A DNA stretch of 64,000 bases from Coprinellus micaceus (Eukaryota; Basidiomycota; Agaricomycetes; Agaricales; Psathyrellaceae), in NCBI GenBank assembly GCA_951394405.1, contig OX596345.1, forward strand, positions 1,116,001 through 1,180,000, in the 5' to 3' direction. This document shows positions 24,369 through 36,075 of this stretch, one piece after another (positions within the stretch are counted from its first letter, which is position 1; every line of letters starts with the position of its first letter). The notes beneath the pieces were generated by a model. The model did not search any database. It saw nothing but the letters and a program-made list of their open reading frames with translations, and was not told the origin of the DNA. The translations under genes and the position numbers were made by a program.

Positions 24369-24606
24369 CACTGCACGCAAAGCAAATTATTTGCGCCCAA
24401 ATAAGTCCAGAATAAGCAACAAAATAACTTGATTATTCTGGAAGTTATTTTGGAGCAAATAATTTGCCCTGATAGGACAAATTTGGCAGGGAATGTGGTC
24501 TGTTTCTGGCAAATTATTTTCAGTAAAATAAGGAGAAAATAATCAAGTTATTTCCAAACTTATTCTTCTCTTATTTTGGCCCAAATAATTTGGTTTGCGT
24601 GCAGTG
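24369..24606. mobile_element. 238-bp foldback MITE with ~105-bp terminal inverted repeats
   Basis: The element starts CACTGCACGCAAA and ends with the exact complement TTTGCGTGCAGTG, and is flanked on both sides by the trinucleotide GTA (24366-24368 and 24607-24609), a likely target-site duplication. The inverted repeat continues imperfectly for about 105 nt per arm, sharing blocks such as CAAATTATTTG, AAATAACTTGATTATT and AAATAATTTGCC, leaving only a short loop. The AT-rich body contrasts with the surrounding GC-richer DNA. It has no coding capacity, so it is a non-autonomous DNA transposon. The CACTG terminus with a 3-bp duplication recalls CACTA-type elements; PIF/Harbinger-like also makes 3-bp duplications. 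Family assignment is open. Confidence 0.85.
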
Positions 24607-24609
24607 GTA

Positions 24610-26304
24610 GATACTATCGCATAAATGGACCTCTTAGATCCCGAAGGCAAAGGAGCAAAGTGTCACCACACGTGAGCTCACATGAGTTCCTTCCGAGGGT
24701 TAGGCGTCGGGTTCGGCAGTGCGATGTCGCAGAAGGCCGTATATACCTCCTTCGTTGGCCTTCCCGCCGTCCAGGGATCGCTCTAGTACCGAGGCTCAGC
24801 TAAGCTAAATTTCCAGCGACAGGATCTCGTCCTTTGGTCAACAAACCGACCATCCGCTGCAACTACTGTTGACTTGACCATCTTCATCGAGTAGCAGCCC
24901 GAGTGGGGCGTAGACTACCGGTAACGAAGAGGCGGAAGGCGGCAGAGGAACCATTGGATGAGACGAGGCTGGAATGACGGAAGGGAAGCCTCGACTATCG
25001 TCTTAGAGCATGGAACGCGCGCATCTAGTCACGTCTCCGCCTCGCCAGACCGACACCAACCCGGGAGAGGGACTTGGACTCGGGCAGTGGGTGAAGAGCG
25101 TGAGTGGACGATGAAGCCCGATGAAGGGTGGTCTGGGTCGGGAGGAGTGATGGCGAGAGAGAGAGAGAGAAACCCGTAGTCATACAATATATATATACGA
25201 AACAGACAGACACAAGGCAGAGGACAACAGAACGAATACGTTATGGAAACACCAAAGAGAAATAAGGAATCGAACCAGAGACGAAGGAAGGCAAGGGAGG
25301 GAAGGTACAGTGAAGCTTGGAGTCGACGAGAGTTAAGGGTGAGTTGCCTGGCACGCTTGAGGTGGTACCAGGAACGGAAGACGAGAGCGGAAGTATCGGA
25401 GGTGACGTGAGGATGAGGAGGCTGAGAACGACGGATGGCGCAGGGTGGACGTCGCGCTCGATCGATTCGCAACGTCGTGGAAAGGCGGGTGTATGCATCG
25501 GCATAGATATTAGGTGCCTAACGGCAACCACCCACTGGCCAATGCGGCGGATCCAGGCGGACGAGAAGGAGACAGGCGAGGCGAGGTGAGCGCGGGCGAC
25601 AGACGTTGAAGGAGAAGAAAAAAAAGAGTAGGTGGAAGTAATTGGACTTAAGTAGCTACGGATATAAAGTACGGTAAATAGATAGGTAGGAAGAGTGCTA
25701 CGTACAGGAAGAAACTCGAGAGAGAGAGATGTGACAGAGGTCGACAGACAGACAGAAGAGAAGAGAAAGAGAGAGAAATGAATGTTCGTGACGTCGGCGA
25801 TGATCATTGTGGTCTGTTGTACAATTGCAAAGCCCCGGAGTTATATATAAAGTAAGAAAGTGAGAAAAGGGAATATCGCCTCGACCCCGGCGAGGCGAAC
25901 GCGGGCGGCGTTGGCGGCAACCGTCGAATGGAGGTAAAGGTACAAGGCTAGGTCACAGAAAGAGGGTGTGGCGGAGTGCAAGAGATACTGATAGGCTGGA
26001 GAACGAGTGTGGACATTGACGGGAAGAGATGGAGGGAAGGCTAAGAAAGGGATAAGACAGACGCGACCCAACAGCACAAGAGGGTCAGAAGGAAAAACAC
26101 AAGCCCTGGGTAGATGTAAAGGTGACGAAGCCGAAGGAAAAAGGGAAAAGAAGTGTCTGTAATGCCCATGGTCGCTGTCCCATCCCCTCTCTCGTGGTCT
26201 CTCCCTGTTCTCTCAGCCATCCTTGGTTCTCGAATACCGCGCCTGGGCATTCAGTGTCACATCTAATCCTCCCGACCCGGCGGAGTGTCGTTGGCTCTCG
26301 TCGA
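24610..26304. other. Gene-poor region, purine-rich on the plus strand, with microsatellites
   Basis: The 3' flank of the protein phosphatase gene and beyond. From about 24950 to 26150 the plus strand is GA-rich (minus strand CT-rich), with a (GA)8 run at 25155-25170 and an AT run at 25187-25197. Long minus-strand ORFs at 25029-25807 are Ser/Pro/Leu products of CT-rich DNA, not convincing genes. Confidence 0.5.
25155..25197. repeat. GA and AT microsatellites
   Basis: An uninterrupted (GA)8 tract at 25155-25170 is followed by an alternating AT run at 25187-25197. Confidence 0.8.
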
Positions 26305-27960
<1,656 letters not shown>

Positions 27961-28597
27961 CTTGGTGGCTTTGAAAAGGGAGCTGGGTGGTCCTATCGAT
28001 CACTGGGGCGTTGTATGGGGCGATTCGATACGCGAGCCGGGTGTGTGTTGCGAGCTGTTCAGTGAGGGTGAACCGTGGCCTGGCTCAAGGGTCGCAATTT
28101 TCTGAATGTGGTATGACTCGATGTCTCGAATGCTGCCTGCCCTGGACCTCGTTTTTCGGGACGAGCGCAGCTAACAAAGGGTCCTGGGGGACGCTGTCGG
28201 CGGTGCGGGCGCGGATTGAGGAATTGAAAAGTGAGGTAGAAATGAATCGATGGTGGTTTGGGCAATGGGCGGTGCAAGATAACAAGCGAATTGTTTTGTT
28301 GATGACCAACACCCTCAGCGCGCCAAATCCGGCTCTCACCGCACCGTGGGAATCCCTCCCCACCCTCAGGAGTATCGAGCACACAGTCGGATATGTATTA
28401 TACACCATAAATACACTTGTGCGCGTTATCTCTGCGCCTTTTCAGACAACGTAGACATCTACAGTGCCAAGGTCCGTGGTAAGTACAACGAGGAGGAAAC
28501 CAGAAAGAGATATGCACGTAAATAAACCTGAAAATGAGATGGATGGGATAGGATCAGATGAATGGAAAGCAAGAGACAGATAAATGGAAGCAGCGCG
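27961..28597. other. Intergenic region between PP1 and the PH-domain gene
   Basis: PP1 upstream region and 3' flank of the PH-domain gene, both minus strand. No other gene recognised. Confidence 0.5.
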
Positions 28598-31500
28598 CTA
28601 CCCCGTCCTCCTGAGCGCAGGCTGGCCAGCAGTGGCAGAGGTCGGTGTGTAGGTTTCCGTGACGGTGGCAGGGCGAATGGCTGGCGCCGTACCCTCAGTG
28701 TTAATCGGCGGTATTTGTGGTCTCCGACGGCGACGACGTCTAGGAAACAGATACACAATCAGCAACCAAGTAACTCGTACGACCAGTTGCTTTGCGTACC
28801 TCGGAAATATAGGTCCACGGGGCATCGGCCTGTCGTCTAGATCCAGTGCAATGTTCGTAGCAGATTGCAAGGCCTGTGAACCCGAACATGCATCAGCAAC
28901 CAATCTTCCATATAGCATCGCCGTAGCAATGAAACTCACCTCTATCCACTGGACCACACTCGGTACATCCTTCGCCTGCAGTAAGAACTGCTCGCCCTCA
29001 AGCCTCACCCGAATCACATTCTTTCGCTTCAAGTAGTCGTTCCCCAGCCCGCTCTCCGCATTCTGCATCGTGTAGCACTTGAGGAGGTCTCGTTCGTGAG
29101 GGTCCGGAATGTCGTCGCCCAATTTCGACGATGTGTCGCTACGCGCTGACCTGGGCGGCGTCGGGGCGTCGTGATTGCGCATCCTGGAAGACGACCTTCC
29201 AGAGCTGCAGCCGGTGGAAGGCGTGGTCGGCCTCGAAGAGAGAGCGGAGGACGACGATGGGACAACAAGTCGCGAAGACGGCATCGGAGAGTGTGATCGT
29301 AATCCGTCCGCAACAGTCGTGGCGGACGTTGATGCAGAGGGGAACGGGGAGTGAGACCGAGACGTCGAGGAGAACGACGACGACGTCGGCGTGGTCGCGC
29401 CACTGCGGGGCAGGTTCAGTGACGACCTTGGCTGGTCGTGTGGAGGGCTGAATAAAGAGGGACTGGGTGGAGCGGCGTCGCTACTCGACCTCGTGTGCCT
29501 GGAACCCGGCTTCAGAAAGTGGACCGCCAGGTTCAAAGCCGACTTGCTGATCGCGACTTGCACTGGAAGGGGGTGGGGATGTCGCTGGACGAATACTGAA
29601 GGCGGATTAGGTAATTGAATCCGACTTGCCGATTGTTCTTCAAGGTCCTCATACAGAGTTCTTGACCCTCCATCGGCAGTCAGCTCGTCCTGGACTATCC
29701 GGTGCAGGTACTGCTGGCTCGCCTTCTCCTCCTCACGACTCCTAACCGCGTCCACGTTCGCATTCGCATTCGCCCTCGCTCTCGAAGACCCTGGTCCAGG
29801 CGGCGCCGCGGCAGTCGAACCCGGACCACTGGGATACGAGACCGTATCCCCCGCCCCAACCTTGCTCTCCCACCACTGCTCAATAGCTGAGACACCGCCA
29901 GGACCCACAGGACATCTGTAGACCTTGAACATCGTCCCCTCGAGCACACACATCACCCTCCTCCACTTCCTGTCCTTCGCCTGCACACCCGGCGTCGTAA
30001 ACTCCATCTTCCTCGGCATAATCGCCTTCAAGTAGATCGAATTCGAATAGCCCGGGAGCACCTCGCGTCCCTCGTCCTCCCGCGGCGCGATCTGCAACTT
30101 CGCGTGGAGGCCCAGCGGGAATGGAGCGAACGACGGGTATGGCGGCGGGTCCGTCGACTCATTGTATGTGGGCATCGATCGCCGCCTACGCAGAGGTGCT
30201 TGGAGGGGGTTAGCAAAGGACGCAGCCATCGCCACCTCGTACGCGGGAGCCATGCTTATCCGGTTCTGTTGCTTGGTCTCACCACCTATACCACCGTGGC
30301 CGAGCATACTCGATCTAATGCCCCCGGCCATCCCAGGAACAGAGGGCCCAACTCCCCCCTCACTGGCCAAGTTCGATCCTGACGTTGCGAGTTTGGATGT
30401 CTCGGGACTGCTAGGACCCCCGAGCGCCTCTAGCATTGCCGCATTCCCCTGCCTTGTCAAGGTTGTCCTTGTCGCGTCTGCTTCAGACACCCGTTTAGGC
30501 AACGTCTCCTCAGGCATTGATGGAGGAAGCTTGGTGCCATTGACGGTCACACCAGCTCCAGCTACATTCGCAGCGCCCACGTTCCGTTTCAACGACATCT
30601 GCCTCCGCACTCGATCCTGTTTCTCCTCCTCCTCACGCAGCAGCTTCTCGATTGCCTCCTTCGTCGCGATCGAATGCAGATCAATCAAGCTTCTGGAAGC
30701 GCGTTTATAGAATGAAGGACGCTGAACGAGGGGTGTGCCTGGTGTCGCGAGTGGGCTCCCTGGGCTACTGAGCATCACGCTGTGTCGTTGCCAGTTTACA
30801 TTGAAGCTCGATGTCGGGCTGTCTCCAGCTCGGGACAACGCGCGGGGGGTGGCAAGAGGGGAGTGATGTGGTGTGTTGAGGAAGGGATCGGTGCGCGGTT
30901 GAGCTGAGGGCGTCTTGTCGCTGCCCTCCGATCTCGAGAGCGCGATCGACTGCGGACCAGTCACGAAATCCCCTGGCAAAGCGAAGGGACGATATGAAGA
31001 CGGCCGCGGTGTTGCGAGGATGAGGGGAGGCCGGGAGTTTCTTGATGTCGTAACGCCCATGTCCGGCGACGGTTCACTCTCTACGCTGCTCGCGTATCTC
31101 GACGACAAAGGGGAGGGCATAACTTGCCTCTGCTTGCCCTTCTTATCCGGTAACGAGCCCTCAACACCATCCGCACTCCGAATCATTCCAGTCATTGAAG
31201 AAGGCGTGGCCTGCGCTTGGAACCGAATATCGAGCGGGGAAGTGACGGAAAGTGGAGGCAATTCCGGCCTAGCGCTTCGCCGGTGAACAGAGGCTGATGC
31301 TTCTGAAGGCGACGGAAGGTCATACGACCCTCGACCCAACAAGCCCTCATCACTGAACCCACTCGCACTACTTGAGTCGCTCGTTGCAGTCCCAGGGTTG
31401 TGAGCACTGACGTCGTCATCGTCAGCGCCATGGGAATAGCTGTGGCCGTCTTCCGTGGCGTCTTCGTCTATATCCTCCATCTCTTCGTCATCATCTTCCG

Positions 31501-32979
31501 TATCGTCGGGCTCCTCGTGTCCAGCAGCACCTCGGAGAGCACCCTGAAGCGGCAGTGCAGGCATACTGCCCAATCCCACTCGCTCGCTTCGTCGCCTGCT
31601 CAAGGACGACCCTTCCGCCAAGACATTGTCTCCACTGCTGGGCATTGTAGGCAATTTCGGCAAATTGAGGATGGGTAAGGGGAGGGGGCGATGCAGTACG
31701 GTGGGCGAGAGCCTGGCACCACCATTGGTCGCCTGCAGGAGAGATATTCGACGGCTGAGGTTCGGAAGGGAGATTTTGACCGGTCGGGTCGGTGTAGTGG
31801 GCCCTTCCTCCAGACCACTGGGAGACGCTTCATTGTTGATGGTCACTTGGAGAGTTTGCCCATCGGCTTCGCTCGCGGAGCGCAGTAGGGCTTCGAGAGG
31901 AGGGTTGGACAGGGCCCTGTGAATCGGAGCTTCGGATGGCGATGCGTTAGGCATGAGTGGCAAAGCTAATGAAATCCTCGTTGGAACCGCCGGGCTAGAA
32001 TCGTACGTAACCGGATTTGGACGAGGTTCCGCAAGGCGAGCAGCCGGTTGCTTCTCAGTGGTCGTCGCGGTCACGGTGAGAGAGGATGAACGGTTGAGAT
32101 ACGACGGCACTTGTGGGAGCGGTCTTATTGGCCGTGGTGGCCTTGTGCGAGGTGGTGACGGCGAGGATGTCAGAGTAATATTGGATGGCTTGGCAGTACT
32201 TGGGGCGAGGTGGTCGATGGGTGGAGGCTGGGGAGGGGAAGTCGGCACCTCAGGCCTTGATTTTGGGGTGAAATGACGTGCAGACTTGGGAGGGGGGGTA
32301 GGAGGTGTAGGGTCCTTGGGGACTGGGTTGGACCATATGAGCAACCAGAGTAAAGTAAGCCTGATTGACACACACCTTCTGACGTCGAAATAGTAAGGGA
32401 TTGCCGAAGGACATTGCCAGTAGCATTAGGCGAAGGAACTGTGACTTGGGCACTAATTTCGTCGATGGGCTGAGATGCGAGAGAGTGAAGAGACAGTCTA
32501 CGAGAGTGCCTGCGGGAATCTTCAGATAGGCGAGACTTGGAAGTCGGTAGGGGAAAGTCTGGGTTCAAGCGGGATGGGGAGGGGTCTGGAGAGGCCGAGG
32601 AGGACATGTCGGAGTCAGGATGCGAATGTTGGTAGGGGTCGGTGTCCATAGAACTACGCTGTAGTCCAAGCATAGGTTGAGACATATACGGTTTCATGCT
32701 TTCTCGACGTATCGCAGTGGGTGTTCGCGAGTAAGGGTGGTTTGCAGGTTGCTGGTGTCCTCGACCTCTTCCTTCTCGTACCGAAGGCTTCTGAGAGGGA
32801 TTCGGGCCATTCTGGGTGGAAACCTTTCGCACTGGGATCCTGATGATTCCCTTGAATCGTGAGATGGTCTGTGTGAACCTGCTAGGACGAATCTAAAGGA
32901 ATGTTAGAGATGTAAGGGAAGACGACGACCGTGTACTCACCGACCTCGAGCTCGTTGGTCGCTCGAGCTCCTCCATCAT
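28598..32979 (-). CDS. Large disordered protein with split PH domain
   Basis: Five exons (32979-32941, 32892-32376, 32322-28940, 28873-28800, 28739-28598) join in frame to 1384 residues. Most of it is Ser/Pro/Thr-rich and disordered, with an acidic patch (DDTEDDDEEMEDIDEDATED). A pleckstrin-homology domain is recognisable in two pieces: KAIMPRKMEFTTPGV..KWRRVMCVLEGTMFKVYRC (about 950-995) and, after a low-complexity insert of about 270 residues, ERDLLKCYTMQNAESG..NVIRVRLEGEQFLLQAKD..VVQWIEALQ (about 1260-1320). The domain suggests phosphoinositide membrane recruitment; no enzymatic domain is seen. The C-terminus is a run of arginines and a Thr/Pro tail. The last two introns (66 and 60 nt) are multiples of three and lack stops, so the frame stays open even if they are retained. 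Confidence 0.82.
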
Positions 32980-33677
32980 GGAAAGTGTGGCAAAGGCAAG
33001 GAGGCGGCAATGCTATGTCAGACTTGCTACCAGCACGAAGCTTGGTGTTTATTAGAGCGTGTGCCGTGATGCTTCGTGATAATCACCCGGCGTACCTCGT
33101 TCTAATATTGTCAATGCCACACGGACTCCAAGCCGACTCTGCGCGCTGCCGTCCAGAACCTGGAAACTCGAAGAAAGGCGAAACCCAGCCGCCACGGTCG
33201 AGGTGTCGGAGAAACGTGGGTTGGAGTCTCTTTGAGACCTCCCGGCGAGGCGCTCTATCCCCTGGTGGGAGTGCGCCGAAACCTTCGCTGCGGGCGATGC
33301 ACTGTGCAGGACGGAGGGTGCGATGATGGTCGGACGAAAGATATCAGGAGATCAGTTCATGTTTCAAATGGAAGCTCAATGAGCGATGATTCCATGGAGC
33401 ACGGAAAACAAAACTGCACTCAACAGGATGCTGTACTTCTCAGCCTGGGCGGTAGTGTTCGTCGACTTCTCAGAAACCACAGAAACTATGGCTTCCACGC
33501 GTTACCATGCTCACAGGTGGTCTGGAATCAACCTGGATAATGGTGAAGAGTGCCGGGATATTGTTGACGTCGAACGGCCTCCAAAAATCGGTGACGAAAT
33601 TGCAGTGCGTCAAAGCATCCGAGCGGGCGGACCGACTCCGATGCCCTCGATACTGCGCATGCAAAGGAAACACGCAA
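32980..33677. other. Intergenic region upstream of the PH-domain gene
   Basis: Promoter side of the PH-domain gene and 5' flank of the tRNA gene. No gene recognised. Confidence 0.5.
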
Positions 33678-33765
33678 CCGGGGTTAGCTCAGCTGGAAGA
33701 GCATGAGACTGTAATGGATGTCCAAGCAAATCTCAGGGTCGCCTGTTCGAGCCAGGCACACCGGA
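33678..33765 (+). tRNA. tRNA-Tyr (GUA anticodon) with 15-nt intron
   Basis: The sequence folds as a tRNA: acceptor CCGGGGT pairs with ACACCGG (one mismatch), A box TTAGCTCAGCTGGAAGAGC gives the D arm, anticodon stem TGAGA/TCTCA encloses CTGTAA, an intron of about 15 nt (TGGATGTCCAAGCAA) and the last loop A, and the T arm is GCCTG-TTCGAGC-CAGGC with a canonical B box. The anticodon GTA reads tyrosine; eukaryotic tRNA-Tyr genes normally carry an intron at exactly this place, one base 3' of the anticodon. A T-rich stretch (GTTTTT) directly downstream is a likely Pol III terminator. The discriminator base is A. Confidence 0.9.
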
Positions 33766-35071
33766 TAGTTTTTGCTCTTCTGCCTTGCAAACGCAACAGA
33801 ACGCCTTTTTGAGGGGGATCCGCTGTGGCCTGTGACTCCAGACTGTCCATGTCGACTTGGACGGCTGGGAGGAACATGGAGGGAGGAGAGACTCGAAGAC
33901 GACGGTGGAATGGAAGAACGCCATGAAGAAAGGGAGGAAGGAGCGACGCAGCCTTCAAGTTACGTGCCGCTTCATGGCTGTTTGATCGGCCATCGCGTTT
34001 AACTGGGGATCCAGTTGGGTGGTGCCCAATTCCCTCCCTTCCAGGATAATAGGCAGGCGAGAATAAGCGCCCGTCGGGCGATGCGGCGCCCTTCGCAAAT
34101 GAAAAGGCCGCAGACCTCTGCTTACCCCCACCATCGACTCACAAGGGCTAGCCCTCAGCCAGAGCAAAGCCCGATGCATTTCCAAAAGAGAACCGAGAAC
34201 TTGGAGAGCCGCCCGGTCCAAGTCGATCGCTCAGCCCCAGGTCCCCTCTGTGCCAATTGACACTCCACCAGGCCCGCCATACTTCAATGGCCGAATACGT
34301 TTAATTGGAACTCGCATATACATTCGCCACCAACCTCCAAACCCTTCACACCATTTCCGATAGAGCCAACTGGCTCGCCGGCAAGGCCCGGTGGTGAGGG
34401 ACTCGAGAATACGCGCGCTCCCGCAGTGTCATGTCACAGCCAGGTCCCGGAGAAAAGAAATCCTGGCAGGGCCCGGGGTCTGACGGAGAATGAGAGGGGT
34501 GCCGGTGGACTGAGTTTGAGCCATTTCTCGATGACATCCCGAGGCGGGGAATGTTCGAAGTAAGGGTAATGGCTTCTGTCATGGCTTCGGTTGTCGATAT
34601 TCGCAAGAGCTCGAGTCGAGAGGTGGCATAAGCCCACTTGGCGAGGGAACGGGGGGAGACGGTTTGAACGCCGTTTGCTAGGTTGTGAGAACTCATAGAG
34701 AGTCGAAGTCCCATTCCTGTACTTATCTACGCCATGCAAGATTGGCCGTTTGTGACCGCTGGCTCAATCCTGGACCGAATGCGCGATGACACGGGCCTTT
34801 GGCATATATATGTACGCATGTCCGGGAAGCAAAACGGGTTGTGACAACGGTGTGGTTCATCGGAGGATGGTGGAAGAAACGGGTCCTTGGGCCTCGGATC
34901 TGACTGTGATTGATTTCCACTCGGGGCTGCCGCGAGCAAACCCCTGGTCCCACTGGCGCCCACAACTTTCACCAGCTCCAGATTTTTCCAAAAAATATCC
35001 CTGTTTCCCAAGAGACGAGTCGTACATGTGTATGTAATATAGCGAGAGTCAAGGCTAATTTATGTTTGGAA
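33766..35071. other. Intergenic region between tRNA-Tyr and the repeat precursor gene
   Basis: It begins with the Pol III T-run at 33769-33773. Otherwise short unconvincing ORFs on both strands; includes the 3' flank of the precursor gene. Confidence 0.5.
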
Positions 35072-36075
35072 TTAGTCGAGCTCATCAAGCGAAGCCTCGT
35101 ATTCCCTCGCCTCGTTCATCTCCTCCTCCAACTCTCTGAGACCAAACTGTCCCGCAACATCCATAACCTTGTTCGCCGCACCAACAGCCTTGCGTGCGAC
35201 ACCGCCGACCTTGTGCAGAGTGCGCTTCAAGCTGAAGCGGGGCTCGCGGGCATCGAGGACGTAGATCTCGCCATCGACGTCGCGAACGTAGATGGGACCC
35301 TCGTCGGAGATGTCGAGGAGGTCCCGCGTGTCGAGCTCATCGAAGTCCTCGACGTCTCGGAGCAGGAGTGGGGCGGCCTTCATGGCAATACCGCCGACCC
35401 TTCCTGCGATGCGAGTCGCGCTGCGGAAAGCCTTCCTGAAGTTGAATGGATGAGGCTCGCGTGCGTCGATTTCCGCGAGCTCGTCGAAGTCACGAGTGTC
35501 AATCTCCTCGAGATCGGCGAAGTCCCGAGCATCGTAGATGTTGCCGTCCTCGTCACGGAGCAGCAGGGGGGCAGCCTTCATTGCGATGCCGCCGACCTTG
35601 CTAGCAATGCGCGTAGCGCTACGGAAAGCCTTCCTGAAGTTGAAGGGGTTGGGTTCGCGTGCGTCGACCTCCTCGAGCTCAGCAAAGTCGCGAGCGTCGT
35701 AGATGTTGCCATCTTCGTCACGAAGGAGGAGGGGAGCAGCCTTCATGGCGATACCGCCAACCTTGCTTGCGATGCGAGTGGCACTGCGGAAGGCTTTCCT
35801 GAAGTTGAATGGGTTGGGCTCGCGGGCATCGAGGTCAGCGCTAGCGGAAGGTCTAGGAAGAAGGATCGAGTATTAGTATGAACCCTGGGTGGCGAAGGAA
35901 GTAAGATTAAGACGTACTCAGCAAGTGCTTGTGCGGGGGCAGGGGCAACGGCACTCGAAGGGACCTTGGTGTGGGGGCTAGCCTTACGGGTCTGATGGTG
36001 TCCAGCGGGAGCGGCGAGGGCTGGGGCGACAGCGAGGGCGGCGGTGGCGAGAATGAATGTGGATGCGTGGACCAT
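35072..36075 (-). CDS. Secreted tandem-repeat precursor with four cationic helical units
   Basis: Two exons (36075-35918 and 35852-35072) join in frame to 312 residues. It opens with a clear signal peptide (STFILATAALAVAPALA, cut near residue 21), then an Ala/Pro-rich propeptide-like stretch. From residue 64 the protein is four units, each a basic amphipathic segment (NFRKAFRSATRIASKVGG, then IAMKAAPLLLR) followed by an acidic spacer (DEDGNIYDARDF..LEEVDAREP). Units 1 and 2 are nearly identical with a 55-residue period; unit 3 has a longer acidic spacer; unit 4 is divergent (FSLKRTLHKVGGVARKAVG). Each basic unit is preceded by DAREP. This alternation resembles precursors processed into several peptides, but few dibasic Kex2 sites are present, so processing might occur at single Arg in DAR. 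The function is unknown to me. Confidence 0.85.
35075..35821 (-). repeat. Four coding tandem repeats of the precursor gene
   Basis: Unit 1 spans about 35821-35657, unit 2 about 35656-35459, unit 3 about 35458-35246, and unit 4 about 35245-35075. Units 1 and 2 are almost identical at the protein level with synonymous differences in DNA, implying recent duplication or selection to keep the peptide constant. Spacer lengths differ between units. Confidence 0.85.

Noticed and set aside
25029..25807. Minus-strand frames rich in Ser, Pro, Leu
   Set aside because: They follow directly from CT-rich DNA and lack any domain; more likely promoter or UTR sequence.
34910..35881. 323-codon plus-strand frame antisense to the repeat precursor
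   Set aside because: It is the mirror of the repeats: the repeated codon structure keeps the opposite strand free of stops. The sense strand has the signal peptide, intron and TATA box.
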